A program made the position numbers and the translations under genes. A model generated the notes under the pieces. That model was not told the DNA's origin. It worked only from the letters and a program-made list of their open reading frames with translations, and made no database searches. A stretch of DNA of 58,740 nucleotides from Geobacteraceae bacterium GWC2_55_20 (GTDB lineage: Bacteria > Desulfobacterota > Desulfuromonadia > Geobacterales > Pseudopelobacteraceae): positions 186 through 58,925 of the forward strand of contig MGZK01000018.1 in assembly GCA_001802125.1 (NCBI GenBank), read 5' to 3'. This document shows positions 51,635 to 58,740 of this stretch, piece by piece (position 1 is the first letter of the stretch; the number at the start of each line of letters is the position of its first letter).

Positions 51635-53140
51635 TTACCTGCAAAAAAATGGGGCATGGTTTGATGAAAACTGGGGCGGATCGTTTCTGACAATTTCCGC
51701 CACCGCCGGGTGACGCTTGAAGTGCTGCTCCAGGAAACGCCGTACCCGCGGGCGTCCCCAGCCGCCGGGATGCCGGAAAGCGGTGTAAAGTGAAAGATCG
51801 CCTTCATAGAACAGTCCCGTCCCGAACTCTCCAGCCTGATCCCCATGGATCGGCATATTGAAAACCGCAAGGTTCAGAAAACCGATCGCATCCCGTTGCC
51901 GCACCACAAACTCCAGCGTCCGTACAGCTTCAACCTCGTTCTCTCCCGGCGTACCGAACAGAAGATAGCAATAGACGGCGATCCCGGCCCGCCGCAGACT
52001 TGAAAGCACCCGTTCGACCACTTCCAGCCGGATCCCCTTCCCCATCCGGTCCAGCACGCCCTGATCACCCGATTCCAGCCCCAGCTTTAGCATCACGCAG
52101 CCGGAATGCTTCAGCGCCCGGCAGAACTCCGGATCGGCCAGCTGCTCATCGACCCTTGCGAAACCGTACCAGGGCGCACCGGGCGGATTTACAGCCAGCC
52201 CTCGCAACAGCCCCGGACTGACGGCATTGTCCAGCAGGTGGATCAGGGCCGGCCTGTGCGTTGCCGTCAGATGCCGCAGATCAGACAGAGCCCGCGAGAC
52301 CGGAATCGGGTAATAATCGTTCCCCTCGGCCCGCTCGGGACAGAAGGAGCAGCGGTTCCAGTAACAGCCGCCGGCGGCGCTGTAGGGCAGAATCATTCCG
52401 GGTGAAAAATATTCCGTCAACGGCAGGCCGGAGTAGTCCGGAGCAACTGCTTGATCCGTTGCCGAGCTGACGCCGGAAAGCGACAACAGCGCCCCCTCCC
52501 CGGCCCCGGCCACCAGGTGATCCACCAGGCCAGCGAAGGGATTGCTCCAGCCGGGACGCCGCATCCAGGAGGTCACCAACCCTCCCCCCAGAACGATCCG
52601 TAAATGCGGGTAACGTTCCCTGATATGGCCGATCATGGCAAAGACACAGAGCGCCTGGCTGAGATAGTTCAACGAAAAGCCGACCGTGCCGATGTCGTCC
52701 AGCAATTCCGGCAGCCGTCGGCTGAAATATGGAAAAAAAGGATTGGCTTGCGGTTGCAGTGAAGCGGCAATCAGGTCGGCGCTGCGCAACGGGGATAGTG
52801 TGGCGTGCTGATAGTCAGCCAATCCCACGACAGTGCCCTGTCCGGTGTCGGCAACGGCCAGCAGGCGGTTAAGGTCGCTGACCGCGCGGCGGTAACGATC
52901 GGGGGTTTGATAGGTATTCGAATTGCGCAGCGAGGCAATGTGGGCGGCATGGTTCCTGGCTGCCCGGCGGCTCCAGGTATCATCAACCGTTGGCGTCTGC
53001 TCCAGCAGCCAGAGCTGCCCCTCCAGGTTGGCATCCAGCATCCGGCAGGCGATACCGTGGGTCCGCAGGGCTGCCGCCAGCCTGGCGATGCCTGCCGGCG
53101 GTTCGCAGGCCTTGGCAACCGGCGGGAATATCAACAGCAT
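51635..53140 (-). CDS. radical SAM protein with N-terminal cobalamin-binding-like domain
   Basis: A 501-residue protein. The N-terminal half (VGFSLNYLSQALCVFAMIGHIRERYPHLRIVLGGGLVT) resembles a B12-binding domain, although no DxHxxG is seen, so B12 may not be bound covalently. The radical SAM core has GGCYWNRCSFCPE, with Cys spacing X4 then X2 rather than the common X3 and X2. LGLESGDQGVLDRMGKG and YLLFGTPGENEVEAVRTLEFV are further SAM-core strands. Product unknown. The lipoprotein gene lies upstream on the same strand, 9 bases away. Confidence 0.8.
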   Translation of the reverse strand: MLLIFPPVAKACEPPAGIARLAAALRTHGIACRMLDANLEGQLWLLEQTPTVDDTWSRRAARNHAAHIASLRNSNTYQTPDRYRRAVSDLNRLLAVADTGQGTVVGLADYQHATLSPLRSADLIAASLQPQANPFFPYFSRRLPELLDDIGTVGFSLNYLSQALCVFAMIGHIRERYPHLRIVLGGGLVTSWMRRPGWSNPFAGLVDHLVAGAGEGALLSLSGVSSATDQAVAPDYSGLPLTEYFSPGMILPYSAAGGCYWNRCSFCPERAEGNDYYPIPVSRALSDLRHLTATHRPALIHLLDNAVSPGLLRGLAVNPPGAPWYGFARVDEQLADPEFCRALKHSGCVMLKLGLESGDQGVLDRMGKGIRLEVVERVLSSLRRAGIAVYCYLLFGTPGENEVEAVRTLEFVVRQRDAIGFLNLAVFNMPIHGDQAGEFGTGLFYEGDLSLYTAFRHPGGWGRPRVRRFLEQHFKRHPAVAEIVRNDPPQFSSNHAPFFCR

Positions 53141-53149
53141 CGCTCCCCC

Positions 53150-54232
53150 TTACTGATACTGGATGTAGAGCGGTTTCGGGTTCAACTTGAGGACCTCCCG
53201 CGGCTTCAGCAACGGGTCGCCCTTCTTGGTGTCGTTGTGGTAGAACAGTTTGAAGCCGGTGTACTGCACCGGTTCCGAGACGATGTATTCCTTGTAGGAA
53301 TTGCGCTTCAGCCAGGGAGCTCCCCAACCGTCCATATGCATGACCATCTGCACCTCGGGGCGCAGGATTATATCCCTGGAGTTGGTGACCCCGCCTTTGG
53401 TAAAGCGATGCACGGTAAACACCTTGGGTGGCAGGTTGTTTTTTTTGACCAGATCTTTCAGAAAGGCGGAGGCATAGTTGATATCGGCAGCGTCATAGGA
53501 GCCGATCTTAGTGCCCGGTTTCTTGCCGCTCTTGATCAGATTGAACTCAGGGTCGATCCCCAGATGCACATCGGGGTTTTTAAGAATCCATTCAAAGCGC
53601 GGCAGAACCGACCGAATATCGTCGTGTCCGGTCTGGATGTCGATGAACAACAGCGCCCCGGCCTCTTTTGCCCAGCCGTAGACCTGGCTGATGATCTTGT
53701 CCGGCATGATCATACGGTACTTGCCATCTTTGCCCGGCTCTCCCTGGGCCACGACCGCGATCAGATGCAGGGCCGGTTGTACCGGTGTGGCGGGATCGGC
53801 CGCCTGCCAGGCAACCACCTCCCCTTTGAGTTTTCGCAACATATCGTCCTTGGGGAACTCCCCCAGCACACCCATCTTCTTTGAAAGCGGATTGCCGTAG
53901 TAGGCCACGATACGCTTCCGCGGCAACAACGAACCGGGCAGCGCGGCCGGGTCCTTGACCGGCCAGCCGTGGCTCTTTGCAAAATCCGGGCTTTCTCCGG
54001 CATTATATTTGATTTTGGGGGCTGCGGCGTCGGCGGAGCTGGATTGGGCTGCAAAAAGCGCGGCTTTGCGAATTGAACTGCTGGTGGCCGAGAATACCGT
54101 GATAACCGGCGCCGGCTCGTTTTTTTCCATATTGGAGATCGGCTCGACAGACTTGTTATTGGTGCATCCTGAAAGTACTAACAACAGACAAGCAAATGAT
54201 CCCGCATAACGACTGACTGACTGCTTCTTCAA
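53150..54232 (-). CDS. exported lipoprotein of unknown function
   Basis: A 360-residue protein from TTG 54232 (AAGGAG 6 bases upstream). Lipobox VLSGC after a hydrophobic stretch. Residues about 100-350 look like a TIM-barrel type domain (RIVAYYGNPLSKKMG, LLFIDIQTGHDDIRSVLPRFEWIL, DVHLGIDPEFNL, MHMDGWGAPW) with several acidic residues as in glycoside hydrolases, but no family is recognised. It is close to the radical SAM gene downstream (9 bases). Confidence 0.7.
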   Translation of the reverse strand: MKKQSVSRYAGSFACLLLVLSGCTNNKSVEPISNMEKNEPAPVITVFSATSSSIRKAALFAAQSSSADAAAPKIKYNAGESPDFAKSHGWPVKDPAALPGSLLPRKRIVAYYGNPLSKKMGVLGEFPKDDMLRKLKGEVVAWQAADPATPVQPALHLIAVVAQGEPGKDGKYRMIMPDKIISQVYGWAKEAGALLFIDIQTGHDDIRSVLPRFEWILKNPDVHLGIDPEFNLIKSGKKPGTKIGSYDAADINYASAFLKDLVKKNNLPPKVFTVHRFTKGGVTNSRDIILRPEVQMVMHMDGWGAPWLKRNSYKEYIVSEPVQYTGFKLFYHNDTKKGDPLLKPREVLKLNPKPLYIQYQ

Positions 54233-54299
54233 ACAAAACTCCTTCGGTTATCCTGGTTTACGACCATAACACGTCAGGGACTCATCCCGCCGAACGGGA

Positions 54300-54521
54300 T
54301 CACTCCCCCTGCTCATCGTCCTGAAAATCTTCCATATTGATCACATCCTTCACCTTAAACAGCAACCCGGCCGGCCATACCAGCATCGGCAGCCTGGTCA
54401 GGATCTTGGATTCCTCGAAGGTCAGGTCCACATCATGCGGCAATTTGTCGGCAATCTCCATGGCCCACCTGGTTTCGTGCGCCGTTAATGACGCCCGTAA
54501 TAACTCAGCATTTTTATTCAT
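54300..54521 (-). CDS. small cytosolic protein of unknown function
   Basis: A 73-residue protein from ATG 54521 with GAGG 6 bases upstream; the longer open frame is not needed. The sequence is mainly helical (LLRASLTAHETRWAMEIADKL) with an acidic tail. No motif recognised. It lies between the lipoprotein and rubrerythrin genes. Confidence 0.55.
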   Translation of the reverse strand: MNKNAELLRASLTAHETRWAMEIADKLPHDVDLTFEESKILTRLPMLVWPAGLLFKVKDVINMEDFQDDEQGE

Positions 54522-54702
54522 ATTCACCCTCGTTTGCACGGACACAACTGTCTAATGAGACTACAATGAAAGCTGCCCAGAGACAACTTAATATTTCCGA
54601 AAAAGAAAAATTCAAATAGTTTGACTTTGCCCTCGGTCATGTAATAAAACTTGCTAATGACAGGTATATTACGGTCATACTTCCAAAGAAAAGGAGCTTT
54701 GA

Positions 54703-55239
54703 ATGAAAGATATCAAGGGGACCAAGACCGAGAAGAATCTGTGCGAAGCCTTTGCCGGAGAATCCCAGGCGCGTAACAAGTACACCTACTTTGCTTCGGT
54801 CGCCAAGAAAGAGGGCTACGAGAAGATTTCCGCCATTTTTCTGGAAACCGCCGAAAATGAAAAGGAACATGCCAAGCTGCACTTCAAGCTGTTGAACGGT
54901 ATCGGTTCCACCGCCGACAATTTGCGTGCGGCAGCTGCCGGCGAGAACGAAGAGTTCACCGACATGTATCCACGCATGGCCAGTGACGCAAAAGAAGAGG
55001 GATTCCCCGAAATCGCCGCCCTGTTCACATCGATCGGCAAGATAGAAAAAGAACACCGAGACCGTTATCGCCTGCTCCTGGAAGAACTGGAATCGGGAGC
55101 GCTTTTCAGCCGCAAGGAATCGGCCCGCTGGAAATGCCGGAACTGCGGTCACATCCATGAAGGACTGGAAGCCCTCAAGATCTGTCCGGTCTGCAAACAC
55201 CCCCAGGCATATTTTGAACTGGTGGAAGGCAGCTACTGA
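54703..55239 (+). CDS. rbr: rubrerythrin
   Basis: A 178-residue protein with the di-iron four-helix part (residues 1-135): AFAGESQARNKYTYFA, TAENEKEHAKLHF, and FTSIGKIEKEHRDRYR give the ExxH pairs. A C-terminal rubredoxin domain follows (KCRNCGHIHEG, CPVCKHPQAYF). It reduces hydrogen peroxide using electrons from a rubredoxin or NADH path, protecting an anaerobe. AAGGAG precedes the ATG. A terminator hairpin follows. Confidence 0.95.
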   Translation: MKDIKGTKTEKNLCEAFAGESQARNKYTYFASVAKKEGYEKISAIFLETAENEKEHAKLHFKLLNGIGSTADNLRAAAAGENEEFTDMYPRMASDAKEEGFPEIAALFTSIGKIEKEHRDRYRLLLEELESGALFSRKESARWKCRNCGHIHEGLEALKICPVCKHPQAYFELVEGSY

Positions 55240-55284
55240 AACAGATAACCGCGATTGCCGGTTATTACTGACTGTAAATGCAAA

Positions 55285-55310
55285 AAAAGGCGTCCATGGG
55301 GGCGCCTTTT
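55285..55310. terminator. terminator between rubrerythrin and GGDEF-PilZ gene
   Basis: AAAAGGCG (55285-55292) and CGCCTTTT (55303-55310) pair around a 10-base loop; the T-tract is present in the plus direction and the A-tract makes it bidirectional. It lies between two converging genes. Confidence 0.8.
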
Positions 55311-55344
55311 AATTTCAATGCACTATAACCGCGGATTTCAAATA

Positions 55345-56505
55345 TCAGTGCGTCATCACGCTCTTGGCCAGGGACATGGGGATATAGCTGGTGCAGTCGT
55401 CAAGAAACCGGTCGAACTCAATGCCCAGATAACGGAGGCCGGTATCCTTGTCCGGGCTGACCTGGCGTACAAAGCCGCTTATCTCGAGCTCGTCGGACCA
55501 GAAGGGCTTGCTCAATCGAATCGTTAGCGAATCCTCGGGCTCGGCCGGGATATTGCTCCAGATTCCCACCCCGGTATTACTGAAGTTGCAGGCCATTGCG
55601 GTTTCGGACATCCCGTTGTTGGCCGGAAAGCATTGCAGCAGTGCCTGAGTGGGATGCCGCTGGTGTTTTCTGCGCTCAAAACTGCAGGGTGAAATTGAGT
55701 TTCGCAGGCGCTTTGCATTGTAGAGTTCCCGGTCCGCCACCTCTATCAGTGATTTCACATCGCTTGTTTCTTCCGAATAAAATGATATGCCGCAGCTGGC
55801 CGTAAGTTTTCTGCCTTTGAGAAGTTCCTGGCCCGGGAATACGGTGTTTTCAACCGCCAGACGTATCCTGTTTGCGACTGCAAAGGCCACGTTTTTGGTA
55901 ACTTTGGGAAGATAGACGGCAAACTCGTCACCTCCGTAGCGCGCCGCGATATCCTGTTCCCTGATCTGATCCTTGATAATGCCGGCCACCGTGCGAAGAG
56001 CCTCGTCGCCCGCAACATGCCCGCAGCAGTCGTTATAGATCTTGAAATAATCCAGATCCAGAAGTATCAGGGCACTGGCGGAATCATCTATCCTGCGGCG
56101 CATAGGCACATTCTGACCGAGCAATGTCTTTAGATAGGTTTGATTGTAAAGTCCGGTCAAACCGTCCGTAACAGAACAGTGGCGGATACTGTCCAGGTCC
56201 TTGGCTTCTATGAAAACAAGGTTTTTGAAGTCGCTTGAGTTTTTTTGAATCAGTTCCAGAATCGATGCCCGCATGCTGAGGCGATAATGTGTTTTTTGGA
56301 GAATTCCATCACGAAGAGCCAAAGCATCGCACCAGTATCGTTTGGATTCGCTCAAACCCGGCGATTTGCCTGTAAGCAGTCTCATAATTTCCAGATAGAC
56401 AATGTCGCCGTACAAACTTGAATAGTTTGCCACGTCACTCTCAAGTGCGTCATCACTTCTCCGTAAAAGCGTCTTCCTTAACAGCTCCTGGATGTTTTTT
56501 TCCAT
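55345..56505 (-). CDS. diguanylate cyclase with C-terminal PilZ domain
   Basis: A 386-residue protein: an N-terminal helical region (about 1-105), a GGDEF domain with RYGGDEF (190-195) and an RxxD inhibitory site at 182-185 (REQD), then a PilZ domain (about 277-380; RKHQRHP and NFSNTGVGIW give the RxxxR and [DN]xSxxG motifs). It can thus make c-di-GMP and bind it in two places, giving feedback control. No membrane segment is visible. The stop converges with rubrerythrin. Confidence 0.9.
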   Translation of the reverse strand: MEKNIQELLRKTLLRRSDDALESDVANYSSLYGDIVYLEIMRLLTGKSPGLSESKRYWCDALALRDGILQKTHYRLSMRASILELIQKNSSDFKNLVFIEAKDLDSIRHCSVTDGLTGLYNQTYLKTLLGQNVPMRRRIDDSASALILLDLDYFKIYNDCCGHVAGDEALRTVAGIIKDQIREQDIAARYGGDEFAVYLPKVTKNVAFAVANRIRLAVENTVFPGQELLKGRKLTASCGISFYSEETSDVKSLIEVADRELYNAKRLRNSISPCSFERRKHQRHPTQALLQCFPANNGMSETAMACNFSNTGVGIWSNIPAEPEDSLTIRLSKPFWSDELEISGFVRQVSPDKDTGLRYLGIEFDRFLDDCTSYIPMSLAKSVMTH

Positions 56506-56750
56506 GATAGCACCGCCCTGCTAAATTTGTATTTTATATACCATAATTCCACTCAAGCACAAAAGTTTTTTATTCAAGACTAATTAAATAATACAATTAT
56601 TTCATCAGCTACCGGAGTTGAAAGCGCGGACCATATGCATGGGCTCCTGGAAGGCGTCGAAGTATCTACGCCGAAAAGCACCAGATATTGTTTGACAAAC
56701 CGCCGAATAGTATGTCACCAAACTTCAAATTCACCGAAGGAGAGACTAAA

Positions 56751-57233
56751 ATGAACAAATGTCCTTGCGGCAGCGGCATTACATATTCCGAATGCTGTGA
56801 ACCCGTCATAAGCGGGGCTCGCCCAGCCGAGACGGCTGAAAGACTTATGAGAGCGCGCTACTCGGCATATGTAGCGGTAAATACAGGCTTTATCTTTGAA
56901 AGCACACATGCGGACCATCGGACCGGATATGACCACAAAGGCACAAAGGAGTGGGCCGAAAACGCTGAATGGCAAGGTATGGAAATCATCGCCACCAAAA
57001 ATGGCAGCAGTTCCGACACCTCCGGAGAAGTGGAGTTTATCGCGCGTTTCAGTGAAAATGGTGAACCGCGGGAACATCACGAGAACGCCCATTTCATACG
57101 CGAGGGCGCAAACTGGTTCTTTACCGAAGGCAAAACGGTAAAAGCGGCCCCGATCATTTCCAGCAAAATCGGCAGGAATGAACCTTGCGTCTGTGGAAGC
57201 GGTCTCAAATACAAAAAGTGCTGCGGCAAATAA
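56751..57233 (+). CDS. YchJ-like protein with two SEC-C motifs
   Basis: A 160-residue protein from ATG 56751 (AAGGAG upstream); the open frame starts earlier but without a signal. [18 protein letters not shown] is an N-terminal SEC-C zinc motif and [22 protein letters not shown] a second one at the end. The middle is an UPF0225-type NTF2-like domain ([21 protein letters not shown]). Function unknown. A strong bidirectional terminator follows the stop codon. Confidence 0.85.
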   Translation: MNKCPCGSGITYSECCEPVISGARPAETAERLMRARYSAYVAVNTGFIFESTHADHRTGYDHKGTKEWAENAEWQGMEIIATKNGSSSDTSGEVEFIARFSENGEPREHHENAHFIREGANWFFTEGKTVKAAPIISSKIGRNEPCVCGSGLKYKKCCGK

Positions 57234-57310
57234 GCATCAATAAGACCGAAGAACCTGTAATGCCAAATTCCTCAATTTTGCATATACACCAATACTGCAA
57301 AGCTAAATCA

Positions 57311-57341
57311 AAAACGGGGCGATCCTTAGTCGCCCCGTTTT
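57311..57341. terminator. bidirectional terminator between ychJ-like gene and cytochrome gene
   Basis: AAAACGGGGCGA (57311-57322) pairs perfectly with TCGCCCCGTTTT (57330-57341) around a 7-base loop. The A and T tails let it serve both converging genes. Confidence 0.92.
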
Positions 57342-57363
57342 GTGTTCTTATCGTCAAGACCCC

Positions 57364-58740
57364 CTATTTTGTGGCCGGCACTTCGCGCTTCAGCGAGACC
57401 ATATCCACCACCGGCAAAACCGGAACCTTGGCCAGACCGTAATCCCGTGCCAGATCAATATCCTTGGGCACCGCTTTCAGTAGCGCCTCGGCAATTTTCT
57501 GGTCCGCCTGGCGATACCGTAACCGTGCTTCGATGGTAATCCGCGAACTTCCCTTTGGAGCCGTGATTCCATAATAAACATCACGATATCCCTTGGGAGG
57601 AATTGTTTCATGGCGTGAAAAGGCGGTAATGATCCAGGGATCAACCGAGAAGTGCATGTCCGTCCCCATGCCGTCCGAGTTGAAAAGCCGGGCGTCTTCG
57701 GCCAGGGAACCGTCAGCCCCCACCGCTCCGGTGGAAAGAACAACTTCCCCCTTGTCATCCCGGGCGATAACCTCCAGCCACATCTGACGGATATTGGTCA
57801 GCGAAGTGGGCAGGTTGTGACCGGCCCGCATGTTCTTGACCCGCACCCGCACCTCAGCCAGGGCCCCCTTGCGGTAAACCGGCTCTATCTCCAGCTCGGC
57901 AGCTTTCTGCAATCGCTTGACAGCCATGTCATACTGGGCCGTCAGACGTTCGGACTGTTGCTTGTCACCCGCTTTCAAAGCTGACTGGGAACCGAGATAA
58001 TACAGCAGATAGTTGGCGCCGTTGAAATAGTGCCGGTAATCTTTCCGCTCCGGTTTTTGCATCGTATCGGCGGCTTTTACAAAGGTCTCGGTTGCCACCA
58101 TGTGACAATCCTGGCAATGGATGTCTTTCTGGGCGTAGGGGCTGTGCTTCCACTCATTATAGGTGGCCTCGATCGGAAAGTGCTTTTCATAATGATACAC
58201 CTGATGACAGGAGGCGCACAGGTCAGCTTTTACGTGAAACTCCGTCTGACGGCACTCATGGAACCCTTCGCCGCAGCCATCCTGAGGTTTGATCGGACCA
58301 CGCTTGATCAGCACCGCACCTTCCCTGGCATCCTCGCCCGGTTTTATCACGAAGGAGCCATTTTCAGGCTCCTTCGTGGGAGTCTTGTCATGGTTAAGGG
58401 AACTGATCGAATGGCAGATGTCGCAGGAGACACCTGCCTTGGCGACGGCCGACAGGCCGCTCAATCCAGGCCCCTTGACCTCCCCGGTGACAACCCCGGC
58501 GGCGGAATGGCAGCCTTCGCACTGACGGGAGATATCATGTCCCACCGCCTTGACCGCCTTGTTCAATTCGCCCTGGTACACCGGGTCAACGAACGCCATG
58601 CTGTGCAAAGAACCGTTCCATTCCTTGTATTTGTCCTCGTGACAGCCGGCGCACGTTTCCGGTTCTGTAAACCCCGCCTTGGTTTTTTCGTAGACGATCA
58701 GCGACGGATACAGTTTGAACAACTCCCGATCAACCTTGAA
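57364..58740 (-). CDS. multihaem c-type cytochrome, C-terminal part (5' end outside window)
   Basis: The frame is open to the right edge of the window, so the N-terminus and signal peptide are missing. The visible 458 residues carry five CxxCH sites: CAGCH, CEGCH, CDICH, CASCH and CQDCH. Other His residues (SLHSMAF, HVKADLC) may be axial ligands. The C-terminal 200 residues have a beta domain (LEIEPVYRKGALAEVRVRVKN, GHNLPTSLTN) of the type found in cytochrome c554-like proteins. It lies after the terminator shared with the ychJ-like gene. Role unknown. Confidence 0.85.
   Translation of the reverse strand, partial: FKVDRELFKLYPSLIVYEKTKAGFTEPETCAGCHEDKYKEWNGSLHSMAFVDPVYQGELNKAVKAVGHDISRQCEGCHSAAGVVTGEVKGPGLSGLSAVAKAGVSCDICHSISSLNHDKTPTKEPENGSFVIKPGEDAREGAVLIKRGPIKPQDGCGEGFHECRQTEFHVKADLCASCHQVYHYEKHFPIEATYNEWKHSPYAQKDIHCQDCHMVATETFVKAADTMQKPERKDYRHYFNGANYLLYYLGSQSALKAGDKQQSERLTAQYDMAVKRLQKAAELEIEPVYRKGALAEVRVRVKNMRAGHNLPTSLTNIRQMWLEVIARDDKGEVVLSTGAVGADGSLAEDARLFNSDGMGTDMHFSVDPWIITAFSRHETIPPKGYRDVYYGITAPKGSSRITIEARLRYRQADQKIAEALLKAVPKDIDLARDYGLAKVPVLPVVDMVSLKREVPATK

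Noticed and set aside
52805-53884. Open frame of 359 residues on the plus strand
   Set aside because: Antisense to the radical SAM and lipoprotein genes; no recognisable protein pattern and no start signal.
54600-54700. PerR-type box or strong promoter before rubrerythrin
   Set aside because: A TTGACT and AT-rich -10-like bases exist, but the spacer is about 15 bases and no clear palindrome was found.

Overview
The window looks like a chromosomal segment of a Geobacter-type bacterium (Desulfuromonadia, former Deltaproteobacteria). The evidence is the combination of several c-type cytochrome genes, a DUF3373-type outer-membrane protein, an MglB/MglA pair, hemerythrin and rubrerythrin, a GGDEF-PilZ protein, and many small periplasmic or lipoprotein genes of the kind common in that group. 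Base composition is moderately GC-rich by eye. The AT-rich membrane protein gene near the left end and the toxin-antitoxin genes stand out as probable accessory DNA. No insertion sequence, phage or CRISPR array was recognised.

Layout. 1-5800: the end of a HAD-like gene, an AT-rich polytopic membrane protein, a truncated VapC, a PIN/RHH pair in reversed order, a secreted protein, a PrmA-like methyltransferase and a small exported protein. 5945-11618 (minus strand): a DOMON-like protein, YceH, DUF2288, small envelope proteins, a glycosyltransferase that appears to have lost its DxD segment, and an M23 peptidase. 11950-14450: NUDIX, thiol peroxidase, a flavodoxin-like reductase and a VapBC pair with a readable promoter. 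14655-18165: a secreted M64-like metallopeptidase with a PKD domain, then a HEPN-MNT pair bracketed on both sides by matching hairpins and G/C-rich inverted-repeat elements. 18159-25386: CopA, AI-2E family permease, UPF0158, LpxH, a transpeptidase and a LOG-family protein. 25583-33804: MglB-MglA, tRNA-Ser, RNase HI, an acyltransferase, a receiver-NUDIX-release factor operon, DNA polymerase I and an IclR regulator.

33919-45489 is the most interesting region. Divergent overlapping promoters serve iclR and a universal stress protein/deacetylase/small Cys-rich protein operon. Then follow a DUF3373-type outer-membrane protein, a small exported domain protein, a monohaem cytochrome with three rhodanese domains, an octahaem cytochrome of the tetrathionate reductase (OTR) family, and a complete Tat-exported molybdopterin reductase (PsrA/PhsA-type catalytic, NrfD-like membrane and four-cluster iron-sulfur subunits). 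The rhodanese domains, the OTR-type cytochrome and the cysteine-type molybdoenzyme all point to respiratory chemistry of sulfur, or of related selenium, tellurium, arsenic or antimony compounds. The substrate cannot be read from sequence.

45632-58740: SlyD-like PPIase, zinc-ribbon protein, HflX (with an unusual start region), FabI, a DUF1858-like/Fe-S/hemerythrin/PAS operon that suggests O2 or NO handling, a radical SAM protein, a lipoprotein, rubrerythrin, a GGDEF-PilZ diguanylate cyclase, a YchJ-like SEC-C protein, and a pentahaem-or-larger cytochrome that runs off the right edge.
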